From NCBI RefSeq assembly GCF_013403955.1, contig NZ_JABFDG010000003.1, positions 186,001 to 250,000 of the forward strand: a stretch of DNA of 64,000 nt, read 5' to 3'. Within the stretch, counting starts at the first letter, position 1. Each line of letters starts with the position of its first letter. A program made the translations under genes and the position numbers. The notes under the pieces were generated by a model. It was given only the letters and a program-made list of their open reading frames with translations, searched no databases and had not been told where the DNA came from. Below are positions 9,101 through 17,125 of the stretch, one piece after another. The DNA comes from Winogradskyella vidalii. GTDB taxonomy: Bacteria > Bacteroidota > Bacteroidia > Flavobacteriales > Flavobacteriaceae.

Positions 9101-9881
9101 AACAAATCCTCAAACAATTTATGCGCGTTTAGAAAATGCAAATTCACCACAATGTTTCACTACCACTTCAGTAGAAATAACGATTAAAGAACAACCTGTT
9201 TTACAGATGGATGAATTTTGGGCATTGTGTGCAGGTCATTCCGTTGAGATTATTGCAGACTTTGGTTATGATTATTACAATTGGTCTACTGGTCAAACCA
9301 CAAGAGCAATTGTTGTGAGTGAGCCTGGAGACTACACGGTTGTTGTATCAAATGATTATGGTGACTTAAGGTGTAGTACCGAAAAAACAGTTTCTGTAAG
9401 CTTATCTGATGTTGCTGTAATTACAGCTGTTGAAACCGTAGATTGGTCCCAAAGCGCTAATGTGATTTCTGTGTTTGTTGAAGGCATTGGTGATTATGAA
9501 TACTCATTAGATGGTATAAGTTATCAAGATGCACCTATATTTGAAGCGTTACCAATTGGCGATTATGATGTCTATGTTAGAGATAAAAATGGTTGCGGAG
9601 TCATAGTAGAAGAGGTGTATTTGCTTAATTATCCTAGATACTTTACGCCTAATGGCGATGGCACAAATGAATTTTGGCAGATTAAAAATGCTATTAATGA
9701 ACCATTGAATAAGGTTTATATTTATGACCGTTATGGTAAGTTAATTACGGAATTAAAACCTAATGATTCAGGTTGGGACGGTACCTTAAATGGAAACAGA
9801 TTACCTAGTAGTGATTATTGGTTTGTTTTAGAGCGTCAAAATGGAAAAACCTATACAGGGCACTTTGCTTTAAAGCGTTAA
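6129..9881 (+). CDS. Large secreted multidomain protein with PKD domain, six tandem repeats and T9SS type B (CHU_C) sorting domain
   Basis: Predicted surface protein of 1250 residues, exported by the gliding-associated type IX system. GTG 6129 gives a good signal peptide (KQFSLFIFVFCTHLLFCQ); an upstream TTG at 6102 adds nine residues. The N-terminal 350 residues resemble a beta-propeller (NIWYFGRHAGVDFNSG, later KVSPNGEKVAVARGGG). A PKD domain follows (WDFGDGNTSTEDNP). From about base 7450 to 9200 come six repeats of about 95 residues, each opening with QCDD/VCDD and DG. The C-terminus (YFTPNGDGTNEFW...YIYDRYGKLI...WDGTLNG) is the gliding motility-associated C-terminal domain. The role is probably adhesion or matrix, but this is inference. 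Confidence 0.88.
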   Translation: MKQFSLFIFVFCTHLLFCQNESNIWYFGRHAGVDFNSGSPEILLDGALDTNEGCATISDSNGDLLFYTDGVTVYDRSHNIMPNGTNLNGDFSSTQSAIAIPFPNNASKYLIFTVDSAWNNPETEGLQYSEIDMTLNNGFGDVTEIKNVLLEQIVNEKVTAVLNADEDGYWVLSHRHSSDEFIAYEVTASGVNMTPVVSAVGTETGVFNLGGQIKVSPNGEKVAVARGGGGVQIFDFDDSTGVISNPITIDVSVNTYGIEFSPNNTVLYVSFYGGIYQYNLISDNESDIVASEVTLIDAPGYGYTSIQLGPDQKIYVARTLDYYLGVINNPNIVGLGCNYDNEGLYLGGRQSTLGLPAFMQSFFNVGFQFSDNCAGYPIEFVPNISEAYDSLIWDFGDGNTSTEDNPTYTYANAGNYEVSLSVTLNSESYEDSKIISIYELPTVTPIVVLRQCDDDIDGFSSFNLNEANAEISVNYLEETITYYESELDAENANNPIANVMSYTNQTVSTDRVWARVENSNGCFDVAPIDLVVSTTQLPETFMKDFYQCDDGEDIVDGVSTFDFSSVTPEIEALFPVGQQLEINYYSTLSEALSETNAIENISQYQNIGSPNHQDIYVRVANGLNNDCLALGHHITLHVNPVPLITGPVILEQCDEGNDGEEYFDTSGIEAELLEGQTAPIVISYSDEFGNTYPSPLPNPMVSNVPILNIFATLSIEDETSPSGSCSVQTTISFGISSGVTAHPVSTLSVCDTDGDGLYAFDTSTIASTVLNGQEDVVLNFYEADGTLLPNPLPNPYTITSKSIVARVESTVSSFCFDETIIEFQVNAVPVAHAISNDFVCDDVSNDGEHVFTLSDYDNQILGGQSDTNFEVFYFDNLENAEQHINPLQNNFVVTAESVTVYAKIQNVNEAGCYDIVSFQLGVNYFPIVQQLQNISVCDDPINDGFTELDLTNFDAEILGDLNPSGFNVSYYLSLSDAIESHNQIAYDYTNTTNPQTIYARLENANSPQCFTTTSVEITIKEQPVLQMDEFWALCAGHSVEIIADFGYDYYNWSTGQTTRAIVVSEPGDYTVVVSNDYGDLRCSTEKTVSVSLSDVAVITAVETVDWSQSANVISVFVEGIGDYEYSLDGISYQDAPIFEALPIGDYDVYVRDKNGCGVIVEEVYLLNYPRYFTPNGDGTNEFWQIKNAINEPLNKVYIYDRYGKLITELKPNDSGWDGTLNGNRLPSSDYWFVLERQNGKTYTGHFALKR
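7450..9200 (+). repeat. Six tandem protein repeats in the CHU_C protein
   Basis: Six units of roughly 270-310 bases begin at codons for QCDDDIDG, QCDDGEDIVDG, QCDEGNDG, VCDTDGDG, VCDDVSNDG and VCDDPINDG. Each is followed by a Phe/Leu-rich strand and a YY(E/S) segment. The acidic openings suggest calcium-binding loops between Ig-like domains. DNA identity between units is low, so this is an old protein-level repeat. Confidence 0.75.
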
Positions 9882-9889
9882 ACTTCAAT

Positions 9890-10453
9890 TTAGAACGTTA
9901 TAATATTATTTGGAGTTACACAATAATCTAGTGTAATATCATTTTCAGAAGCTTCAAAACTTTCTTCATCAACATCAAAAAAAGATAAACCAACTTTTAA
10001 AGCTTCAGGTTTGCAATTTGCCAAAAAGCGATCGTAAAAGCCTTTGCCATAACCCACTCTGTTTCCTAGTCTATCATAAGCTAAAAGTGGAATGAAAACC
10101 ACATCTAATTGTGAGGCTTTAATTTCTATACCGTCTACGGGCTCCGGAATATTATAGCTGTTTTTTTTGATGGCCGTACTATCGGTTAACAGAAAATGCG
10201 TCATACTACAATCTTCAAAATTACTTTTAGAAATAACGACATGCTTGTCTTTTCCGGCTAAAATATTGAGGATATAATCGGTATTAATCTCCTTTTGTTC
10301 TTCAATGGTTAAAAAAATATGATAAAAGGAATGGTCCCAGATTGAAAGGCTTAACAATTGATTGGCAATGGCGAGACTGTAGTCTTCCACTTCAATTCCT
10401 GAAAGCTGTTGTCTTAAAGCTTTGTATTTAGTTCTTAATGCTTTTTTAGTCAC
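9890..10453 (-). CDS. 5-formyltetrahydrofolate cyclo-ligase
   Basis: Cytosolic enzyme converting 5-formyl-THF to 5,10-methenyl-THF with ATP, returning this storage form to the one-carbon pool. The 187 residues match the family's usual length. The C-terminal motif LGNRVGYGKGFYDRFL, which binds folate and nucleotide, is intact, followed by KVGLSFF. The N-terminal basic stretch TKKALRTKYKALRQQL is also typical. It is the last gene of a four-gene minus-strand operon: its ATG overlaps the stop of the aspartoacylase-like gene by four bases. It ends eight bases from the convergent CHU_C gene. Confidence 0.95.
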   Translation of the reverse strand: MTKKALRTKYKALRQQLSGIEVEDYSLAIANQLLSLSIWDHSFYHIFLTIEEQKEINTDYILNILAGKDKHVVISKSNFEDCSMTHFLLTDSTAIKKNSYNIPEPVDGIEIKASQLDVVFIPLLAYDRLGNRVGYGKGFYDRFLANCKPEALKVGLSFFDVDEESFEASENDITLDYCVTPNNIITF

Positions 10454-11469
10454 GATTTTACTTTTGTAGAGATATGAAAAATAGCATCACCTTGATACGT
10501 AATTGGTGATTCGTTGATATTAAAAATATAGCCGTCATTAGGCGCTTTTACAAAGTGGTTAAAACTACCATAAGGGTCTGTAATATTACCGAGGTCATCG
10601 CCTTTTTTTACTTCAGTATTAACAGTGACAGTCGCTTTAAACATACCAGAATACTTGGCTCTTATCCATTTGCTTCCTGCAAGATAAATACATGGTTTCT
10701 TAGGTTCAGAAACTTTAAATTTCCGGTTTAACATGCCTAAGTGATGGAGTACACGTTTGGTGCCATTTACTGCTGTGTTGGTAATGTTATTGTCGATATG
10801 AAAGGATTTTCCACCTTCAAAAAGAAGAATAGGAATACCCGATTTATAGCAGGTTTTTCTAAACGATTTACTCAAGTTTTTAGAATATAAAATAAAAGGC
10901 GCTCCAAATGCATTGGCTAATACATCTAGTTTGGGGTCTCCTTTAACAATCCGAATTTGCGCCGCATTAAAACGGTCAGCGCCACCGGTGTGGAAATCGA
11001 GTACTAAATCTGCATGAGGCAAAATTTCGGTAACCAATTTAAAAGCAACTCTACTAGCTAAAGAGCCACTTCGTGTTCCTGGAAATACACGGTTGAGGTC
11101 ACGACCATCAGGAAATTCACGATCCATATGAATAAATCCAAAAACATTAATCACAGGAATACAGATAATTGTGCCTTTTTTAGGTTTATTAATCCCTTTT
11201 GAAATAATTTGACGTACAATTTCTACACCATTCACTTCATCGCCATGGATGCCTGCAGTAATTAAAACCGTTGGTCCTGGTTTTTTTGAGCGTTCAATAA
11301 TTACAGGGACATCAATTGTGTTTTGCGTATGAAGTTTGGCAACGTTAAAACTCACTTGTGCACTTTCTCCTAAGGCAACTTTTGTACCTAATATGTGCAT
11401 AATGTCTTTTTCAGCCACAGTGGTGTTTTTTGTAATTTTCGGAATAGATGGCTCTTGAGTAGTACTCAT
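10450..11469 (-). CDS. Succinylglutamate desuccinylase/aspartoacylase family zinc enzyme
   Basis: 339-residue member of the AstE/AspA branch of M14-type zinc hydrolases. Zinc ligands are visible in HGDE (H75, E78) and DFHTGG (H160). DGRDLNRVFPG (121-131) is the substrate-binding segment, and LFEGGKSFH resembles the region of the catalytic glutamate. The C-terminal 80 residues form a beta barrel-like domain (KKGDDLGNITDPYG). The substrate is not evident; these enzymes remove acyl or aminoacyl groups from amino acids. It lies six bases after rimK and behind a RimB-type protease gene, which suggests action on glutamate-modified substrates, but this is inference. Confidence 0.88.
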   Translation of the reverse strand: MSTTQEPSIPKITKNTTVAEKDIMHILGTKVALGESAQVSFNVAKLHTQNTIDVPVIIERSKKPGPTVLITAGIHGDEVNGVEIVRQIISKGINKPKKGTIICIPVINVFGFIHMDREFPDGRDLNRVFPGTRSGSLASRVAFKLVTEILPHADLVLDFHTGGADRFNAAQIRIVKGDPKLDVLANAFGAPFILYSKNLSKSFRKTCYKSGIPILLFEGGKSFHIDNNITNTAVNGTKRVLHHLGMLNRKFKVSEPKKPCIYLAGSKWIRAKYSGMFKATVTVNTEVKKGDDLGNITDPYGSFNHFVKAPNDGYIFNINESPITYQGDAIFHISTKVKS

Positions 11470-11475
11470 TTAGAA

Positions 11476-12351
11476 TTATTTTTTATTGCGCTCAATAAAT
11501 GTGATAATAGCTTTCGCTATGTTTTTATGGGTTGCTTTTTCAATACCTTCTAATCCTGGCGTTGAGTTGACTTCTAGTAATAATGGCCCGCGTTCAGATT
11601 GTAGCATATCGACACCACAAACTGGTAATTTTAATACTTTGGCAGCATTCATTGCTAATTTTAATTCGTCGGGGTCTAGCTTTATAATATTAGCAGAACC
11701 ACCACGATGCAAGTTAGATCTAAATTCACCTTCCTTACCTTGGCGTTTCATAGCACCTACTACTTGCCCATCCACAACTAAAGCTCTCAAATCAGCACCT
11801 TTAGCTTCCTTAATAAACTCTTGAACAATGACTCGGGCTTGTAAACCATTAAAAGCTTCTAAAACCGATTCAGCAGCATTTTTTGTTTCTGCTAAAACAA
11901 CACCAAGCCCTTGTGTACCTTCTAATAATTTGATGATTACGGGAGTACCACCAACATAGTCAATAACTTCTACAACATCTCTAGAATAATTGGTAAAAAC
12001 AGTTTTAGGCATGCCAATACCAGCTTTACTTAAGCGTTGTAAACTTCTCAACTTATCACGCGAACGGATTATAGCATCTGATGAAGCAATAGTAAAAATT
12101 CCCATTTCTTCAAACTGTCTGACTACGGCACAGCCATAAAAGGTTACCGAAGCCCCAATTCTAGGAATTATAGCATCTACATAATCTAAATACCGATCCC
12201 TATAATAAATGGTAGGTTTTTCTTTTTCGATTATAATATCGCATTTTAAAGGGTCAATAATTTCCATTTGATGACCTCTTTTTTCACCTTCTTCTATAAG
12301 TCGTTTAGTAGAATAAAGTTCAGGATTTCTCGAAAGAATAACTATGTTCAT
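11476..12351 (-). CDS. rimK: RimK-type alpha-L-glutamate ligase
   Basis: ATP-grasp ligase of 291 residues. In E. coli, RimK adds glutamates to the C-terminus of ribosomal protein S6. Visible landmarks are the N-terminal [17 protein letters not shown], the ATP-grasp segments [19 protein letters not shown] and [33 protein letters not shown], and the metal-binding end [15 protein letters not shown]. Length agrees with about 300 in E. coli. Its start overlaps the stop of the upstream RimB-like gene by four bases, so the two are probably translationally coupled. The target could be S6 or another protein. Confidence 0.93.
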   Translation of the reverse strand: MNIVILSRNPELYSTKRLIEEGEKRGHQMEIIDPLKCDIIIEKEKPTIYYRDRYLDYVDAIIPRIGASVTFYGCAVVRQFEEMGIFTIASSDAIIRSRDKLRSLQRLSKAGIGMPKTVFTNYSRDVVEVIDYVGGTPVIIKLLEGTQGLGVVLAETKNAAESVLEAFNGLQARVIVQEFIKEAKGADLRALVVDGQVVGAMKRQGKEGEFRSNLHRGGSANIIKLDPDELKLAMNAAKVLKLPVCGVDMLQSERGPLLLEVNSTPGLEGIEKATHKNIAKAIITFIERNKK

Positions 12352-12776
12352 TTAATTAGGGTTTGTTTAAAGGATTGATTTTCTATATCGACATCGACTA
12401 GAAATTTATGTTTTAAAAATTGTCGCCCAATAAGTACCGGAAATTTCATATCGTCTCTTGTGCTTAAAGTTAAGTTGATTTTATACGTTTTTCCAAAGAA
12501 AACAACGGTTGTTTTAATTTTGTAACGGTTTTCTCTATGGCCATTACTACTCTTAACATCCGTATAAGTGTAAGTATCAAAAGCGACTTCTTCACTTTTA
12601 AAATTAGGATGCCCTTTACTTTCAAAAATGCAGTAGAGTTTATTATCCGCTTCTCTAATGTTAGAGCAATGGATGGCAGAAGTGTAAGCTCCTGTGTCTA
12701 TTTTAACATCAATGTTGTTTAATTTTAATTCAGGAAAATTGACTTTATCAACACGTCCTAAAATTTTTTTTGTCAT
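12348..12776 (-). CDS. RimB-type (RimK-associated) retropepsin-like protease
   Basis: 142-residue protein of the family annotated as ATP-dependent zinc protease, although its fold is that of a retroviral-type aspartic protease. The active-site pattern [11 protein letters not shown] is clear (D27-T-G), and [18 protein letters not shown] near the C-terminus is the matching conserved block. In Pseudomonas-type systems RimB works with RimK to adjust ribosomal protein glutamylation; the adjacency here fits. It is the first gene of the operon, divergent from uvrC across 90 bases. Confidence 0.87.
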   Translation of the reverse strand: MTKKILGRVDKVNFPELKLNNIDVKIDTGAYTSAIHCSNIREADNKLYCIFESKGHPNFKSEEVAFDTYTYTDVKSSNGHRENRYKIKTTVVFFGKTYKINLTLSTRDDMKFPVLIGRQFLKHKFLVDVDIENQSFKQTLIK

Positions 12777-12853
12777 AAATTAATTCTATAAAATAAGGGG
12801 TGAAAGATATGATAACTTTGAGTACTTGTATCTCTAAACTTATAACTTTTATA

Positions 12854-12861
12854 TATCTTTG
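12854..12861 (+). promoter_or_regulatory. -7 promoter element (TATCTTTG) immediately before uvrC
   Basis: Exact match to the Bacteroidota TAnnTTTG consensus, ending five bases before the uvrC ATG. A TTG lies 25 bases upstream, slightly far for the -33 box. If used, the mRNA would start at or near the start codon. Confidence 0.6.
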
Positions 12862-12866
12862 ATTAT

Positions 12867-14660
12867 ATGCCAGAATCGACCTTAGATATACAGATAAAAA
12901 CCCTGCCCCATGAACCTGGTGTCTATCAATATTTTGATGCGGATGAACGTTTAATCTACGTCGGAAAAGCTAAAGATATAAAAAAACGTGTTAGTAGTTA
13001 TTTTAATAAGCATCACGATTACGGCAAAACACGTGTTTTAGTAAAAAACATTGTTTCGGTAAAACACATTGTAGTTGAGACTGAAAATGATGCGTTACTA
13101 CTAGAAAACAATCTTATTAAAAAATACAAGCCAAAGTATAACGTTCTATTGAAAGATGATAAATCGTACCCTTGGATTTGTATTAAAAAAGAACGTTTCC
13201 CTAGGGTGTTTCCAACACGACGTGTCATTAAAGATGGCTCGGAATATTTTGGACCTTACACCAGCATGAAAACCGTAAAAACCCTTTTAGGTCTAATTAA
13301 AGGGTTATATCAACTGCGAACGTGTAATTACGATTTGTCTGAGTCTAAAATTGAAGCCGGAAAATATAAAGTCTGTTTAGAATATCATTTAGGCAATTGT
13401 AAAGGTCCTTGTGAAGGTTATGAAACGGAAGAAGAATATCAAGCTAATATTGTAGCTATTAGAGAAATTCTAAAAGGAAATTTTAAAGATTCATTGCAGC
13501 AGTTTAGAATTCAAATGCGGCAACATGCGGAAGCCATGCAGTTTGAGGATGCCCAAAAAATTAAAGAAAAACTTGAAATTTTAGAAAACTACCAAGCCAA
13601 ATCAACCATTGTAAATCCAAAGATTAATAATGTAGATGTGTTTTCAATAGTTAGTGATGAAACGTATGCTTATATCAATTTCTTACAACTAAGTTATGGT
13701 TCTATAATTAGGTCGCACACCTTAGAGCTAAAAAAGAAGTTACAAGAAACGGATTTGCAATTGTTAGAATTGGCAATTACAGAAATTAGACAACGTTTCA
13801 ATTCAAATTCTAAGGAGATTTACGTCCCTTTTAAAGTGAATTTAGGCGATGAAATAAAAATCACCATACCAAAATTAGGCGATAAAAAAGCGATTCTAGA
13901 GTTATCGATACGTAATGCCAAGTATTACCGTATGGATAAATTAAAGCAGATAAAAATTGTGGACCCCGATCGGCATGCTAACCGCATAATGGCGCAGATG
14001 AAAGCCGATTTACGTTTGTCTGAAGAGCCAAGGCATATAGAATGTTTTGATAATTCTAATATTCAAGGTACAAATCCGGTAGCAGCTTGTGTGGTTTTTA
14101 AAAATGGAAAGCCGAGTAAAAAGGATTACCGTCATTTTAATATAAAAACGGTTGAAGGTCCTGATGATTTTGCGTCCATGGAAGAAGTGGTCTATAGGCG
14201 TTACAAGCGTTTAGTTGAAGAAGAGCAGCCATTGCCACAACTTATTATAATTGATGGCGGAAAAGGGCAATTGTCTTCAGCGTTAAAAAGTCTGGATGTC
14301 TTAGGATTACGAAATGAAATCGCTATTATTGGTATTGCAAAACGTTTAGAAGAATTATTTTATCCAGATGATCCTATTCCCTTATATTTAGATAAAAAAA
14401 GTGAAACCTTAAAAATAATTCAACAACTTAGAAATGAAGCCCATCGTTTTGGAATAGAACATCATCGAAATAGAAGGAGTAAAGGGGCTTTAACGACGGA
14501 GTTAGAAAATATTTCGGGTGTTGGTGAGCAAACCATTATAGATTTAATGAAGCAATTTAAAACCGTAAAACGAATTGCAAATGCCAAGTTAGATGAGTTA
14601 GAAGCCGTTGTAGGTGTGTCTAGAGCGAATAAAGTTTATAATTATTATCATAAAGAATAA
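12867..14660 (+). CDS. uvrC: UvrABC system protein C (excinuclease subunit)
   Basis: Nucleotide excision repair nuclease that makes both incisions around UvrAB-marked lesions. The 597 residues contain, in order, an N-terminal GIY-YIG nuclease (PGVYQYF...LIYVGKAKDIKKRVSSYF), a UVR motif (EAMQFEDAQKIKEKLEIL near 230) that contacts UvrB, an RNase H-like C-terminal nuclease (HIECFDNSNIQG, LIIIDGGKGQLSSAL) and terminal helix-hairpin-helix motifs (ISGVGEQTIIDLMKQF, VVGVSRANKVYNY). No residue appears missing. The start codon sits directly behind a -7 element, suggesting a leaderless or nearly leaderless message. Confidence 0.97.
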   Translation: MPESTLDIQIKTLPHEPGVYQYFDADERLIYVGKAKDIKKRVSSYFNKHHDYGKTRVLVKNIVSVKHIVVETENDALLLENNLIKKYKPKYNVLLKDDKSYPWICIKKERFPRVFPTRRVIKDGSEYFGPYTSMKTVKTLLGLIKGLYQLRTCNYDLSESKIEAGKYKVCLEYHLGNCKGPCEGYETEEEYQANIVAIREILKGNFKDSLQQFRIQMRQHAEAMQFEDAQKIKEKLEILENYQAKSTIVNPKINNVDVFSIVSDETYAYINFLQLSYGSIIRSHTLELKKKLQETDLQLLELAITEIRQRFNSNSKEIYVPFKVNLGDEIKITIPKLGDKKAILELSIRNAKYYRMDKLKQIKIVDPDRHANRIMAQMKADLRLSEEPRHIECFDNSNIQGTNPVAACVVFKNGKPSKKDYRHFNIKTVEGPDDFASMEEVVYRRYKRLVEEEQPLPQLIIIDGGKGQLSSALKSLDVLGLRNEIAIIGIAKRLEELFYPDDPIPLYLDKKSETLKIIQQLRNEAHRFGIEHHRNRRSKGALTTELENISGVGEQTIIDLMKQFKTVKRIANAKLDELEAVVGVSRANKVYNYYHKE

Positions 14661-14722
14661 CATAGTAAAAACATAAAAACAGCATTCCTGGGTGGTGAAA
14701 AACCAAATAAATATAGGATTGT

Positions 14723-16960
14723 ATGAACACAAAAATCCTCATATCGCTATTACTTTTTGTAACGCTCTTTTCACTAAAGGCACAAAATGATACGTCCCAA
14801 CCAGAACCAAAAGTAGGTTTAGTGTTAAGTGGAGGTGGTGCCAAAGGATTTGCTCATATTGGTGTACTAAAAGTTATTGACAGTCTAGGCATAAAAATAG
14901 ATTATGTTGCAGGCACAAGTATGGGAGCCATTATAGGATCTTTATATGCCACAGGTTATTCGGGTGAGCAGTTAGAGGAGATGTTTAAAGCTCAAGATTT
15001 TGATGAGTTGATTAATGATAATTTCCCCAGACGTTCAAAGTCATTTTATGAACGCGAAAATGCCGAAAAATACGCCGTTACTCTACCTTTTGATAAATTT
15101 AAAATCGCTTTACCTTCAGCCTTATCTCGCGGACAGAATGTTTATAATTTACTCTATCAACTGATGCTTCCTGTTAATCATATTAATGATTTTAGCCAGT
15201 TGCCCATACCATTTTTCTGTGTTACAACCAATGTTGAAACAGGAGAATCTTTAATTATGGATAAAGGTAGTCTGCCTGAAGCTGTAAGTGCAAGTGGTGC
15301 TTTGCCGTCCTTATTTCAACCGGTAATTATAGATGGTAATATCTTAATTGATGGTGGTGTAACTAATAATTTTCCTGTTGAAGAATTGCGTGCTAAGGGT
15401 ATGGATATTATAATAGGAGTTGATGTTCAAGATGCTTTAAAGGATCGCGAATCGCTTAAATCTGCTCCGGATATTCTTATGCAGATTAATAATTTTCGTA
15501 CAATTAACGCTATGAAAAGTAAGTCGGAATTAACCGATATTTATATTAAACCAGATATAGAGGATTTTTCTGTTATTTCATTTGATCAAGGAAGTGATAT
15601 TATTGCTAGTGGCCAATTAGCTGCAGTGTCTCAATTATCAGAATTAATAAACGTAAAAAATCAACAGCCAAATATTACTAAACGTACGAATTGTACAATA
15701 TTAGATAGCCTTAAAATTAAGGATATTAAAATAAAAGGTAACGAACGCTATACGAGGTCGTATCTTTTGGGTAAATTAAAATTAAAAGGCGAAGAGAGAA
15801 TAAGTTATTCCCACTTTAGAGAAGGGATAAATAACCTGATTGCGACTAATAATTTTGATACCTTTAGATATCAATTAGAGCCAACCGAAAATGCTTCTGA
15901 ATACAATTTGATAGGTAATGTAACAGAAACTGAAACGAGTACTTTTTTAAGATTGGGTATCCACTATGATGACCTTTATAAAAGTGCTATTCTAGCAAAT
16001 ATTACCAAAAAAAAATTACTATTTAATAATGATATTGCTTCCTTGGATTTAATTTTAGGTGACCACTCAAGGTATAATTTCGATTATTTTGTTGACAAAG
16101 GGTACTATATTAGTGTAGGATTAAAATCAGGCTATAATCAATTTAATAAAAACATTAATCCTTTATTAGCCATAGAGGAAAATTCACCTTTGCTATCTGG
16201 TATAAATAGATTAGATGCTGAAGTTTCAGATTTTACTAATCAGGTGTATTTACAGACTATTTTTAGAAAGGATTTTGCATTACGACTTGGCGCTGAACAT
16301 CGTCGTTTTAAAATTACTTCAGAAACAATTTTAGATGACAGTCAAAGTGACGAAATCACTTTTGATAATACTAATTACTACAGTGTTTTTGGGAATTTAA
16401 AATTCGATGATTATGATGATATTCACTTTCCTAAACGCGGCTTTTATTTTAATGGAGACTTACATTTATATTTAGCAGCAACCGGTTTTAATGCTGATTT
16501 TAAAGAGTTTTCAATTGCCAAAGCCGACGTGGGTCATGCTTTTAGTTTTACGGATAAATTGGCTTTAAAATCAGAGGCGAGCGCAGGCTTTAAATTAGGG
16601 AATAAGTCTATAAATACTTTAGTTTTCTCTGTTGGAGGTTATGGGGCTAACTTTATGGAAAACTTCTATTCATTTTATGGTTATGATTATATTGCCATAA
16701 CAGGGGATAGTTTTATAAAAACAACCTTCACCTTAGATTACGAATTTCATAAAAATCACCACCTATTAGTGGCAGCAAACTATGCTAATATTGACAATGG
16801 TGTTTATGAGTCTGGTGAATTCTTTTCTATACCAGATTACAGTGGTTATGCCTTTGGGTATTCTTTAGAAACGTTTTTGGGGCCATTGGAAGCTAAATAT
16901 ACGTTCTCACCAGATACTGGTGATAGCTATTGGTTTTTTAATTTGGGCTATTGGTTTTAA
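14723..16960 (+). CDS. Patatin-like phospholipase with POTRA and outer-membrane barrel domains
   Basis: 745-residue predicted outer-membrane protein. A signal peptide (ILISLLLFVTLFSLKA) is followed by a patatin domain with the oxyanion loop SGGGAKG (36-42), the nucleophile elbow GTSMG (S66) and the Asp of the dyad in DGG (D210), so it should be an active serine hydrolase. Residues from about 330 (KIKDIKIKGNERYTRSYLLGKL) form a POTRA-like domain, and the rest is a BamA-like beta barrel ending in DSYWFFNLGYWF. The layout matches the PlpD-type two-domain phospholipase/barrel architecture. The role in Flavobacteriaceae is unknown. It lies 62 bases after uvrC. Confidence 0.9.
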   Translation: MNTKILISLLLFVTLFSLKAQNDTSQPEPKVGLVLSGGGAKGFAHIGVLKVIDSLGIKIDYVAGTSMGAIIGSLYATGYSGEQLEEMFKAQDFDELINDNFPRRSKSFYERENAEKYAVTLPFDKFKIALPSALSRGQNVYNLLYQLMLPVNHINDFSQLPIPFFCVTTNVETGESLIMDKGSLPEAVSASGALPSLFQPVIIDGNILIDGGVTNNFPVEELRAKGMDIIIGVDVQDALKDRESLKSAPDILMQINNFRTINAMKSKSELTDIYIKPDIEDFSVISFDQGSDIIASGQLAAVSQLSELINVKNQQPNITKRTNCTILDSLKIKDIKIKGNERYTRSYLLGKLKLKGEERISYSHFREGINNLIATNNFDTFRYQLEPTENASEYNLIGNVTETETSTFLRLGIHYDDLYKSAILANITKKKLLFNNDIASLDLILGDHSRYNFDYFVDKGYYISVGLKSGYNQFNKNINPLLAIEENSPLLSGINRLDAEVSDFTNQVYLQTIFRKDFALRLGAEHRRFKITSETILDDSQSDEITFDNTNYYSVFGNLKFDDYDDIHFPKRGFYFNGDLHLYLAATGFNADFKEFSIAKADVGHAFSFTDKLALKSEASAGFKLGNKSINTLVFSVGGYGANFMENFYSFYGYDYIAITGDSFIKTTFTLDYEFHKNHHLLVAANYANIDNGVYESGEFFSIPDYSGYAFGYSLETFLGPLEAKYTFSPDTGDSYWFFNLGYWF

Positions 16961-16976
16961 CACCACTTGTTTTGTA

Positions 16977-16997
16977 ATGCTGAACTTGTTTCAGCAT
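16977..16997. repeat. Dispersed intergenic hairpin (CTTGT-loop family)
   Basis: Perfect arms ATGCTGAA and TTCAGCAT around the loop CTTGT, between the convergent patatin and outer-membrane protein genes. It may also act as a transcription end signal. The rest of 16998-17125 shows nothing recognisable. Confidence 0.7.
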
Positions 16998-17125
16998 CTA
17001 TATTACCTCTGATACATTGCGCGAATGCAATAAAATTATTTAAAATGGATGAGTAATGAAGGAATCTTAGCGTTGAATATGACAATTTATACTGTTACAG
17101 CGAACACCGTCGAGGATGTTAAAAT

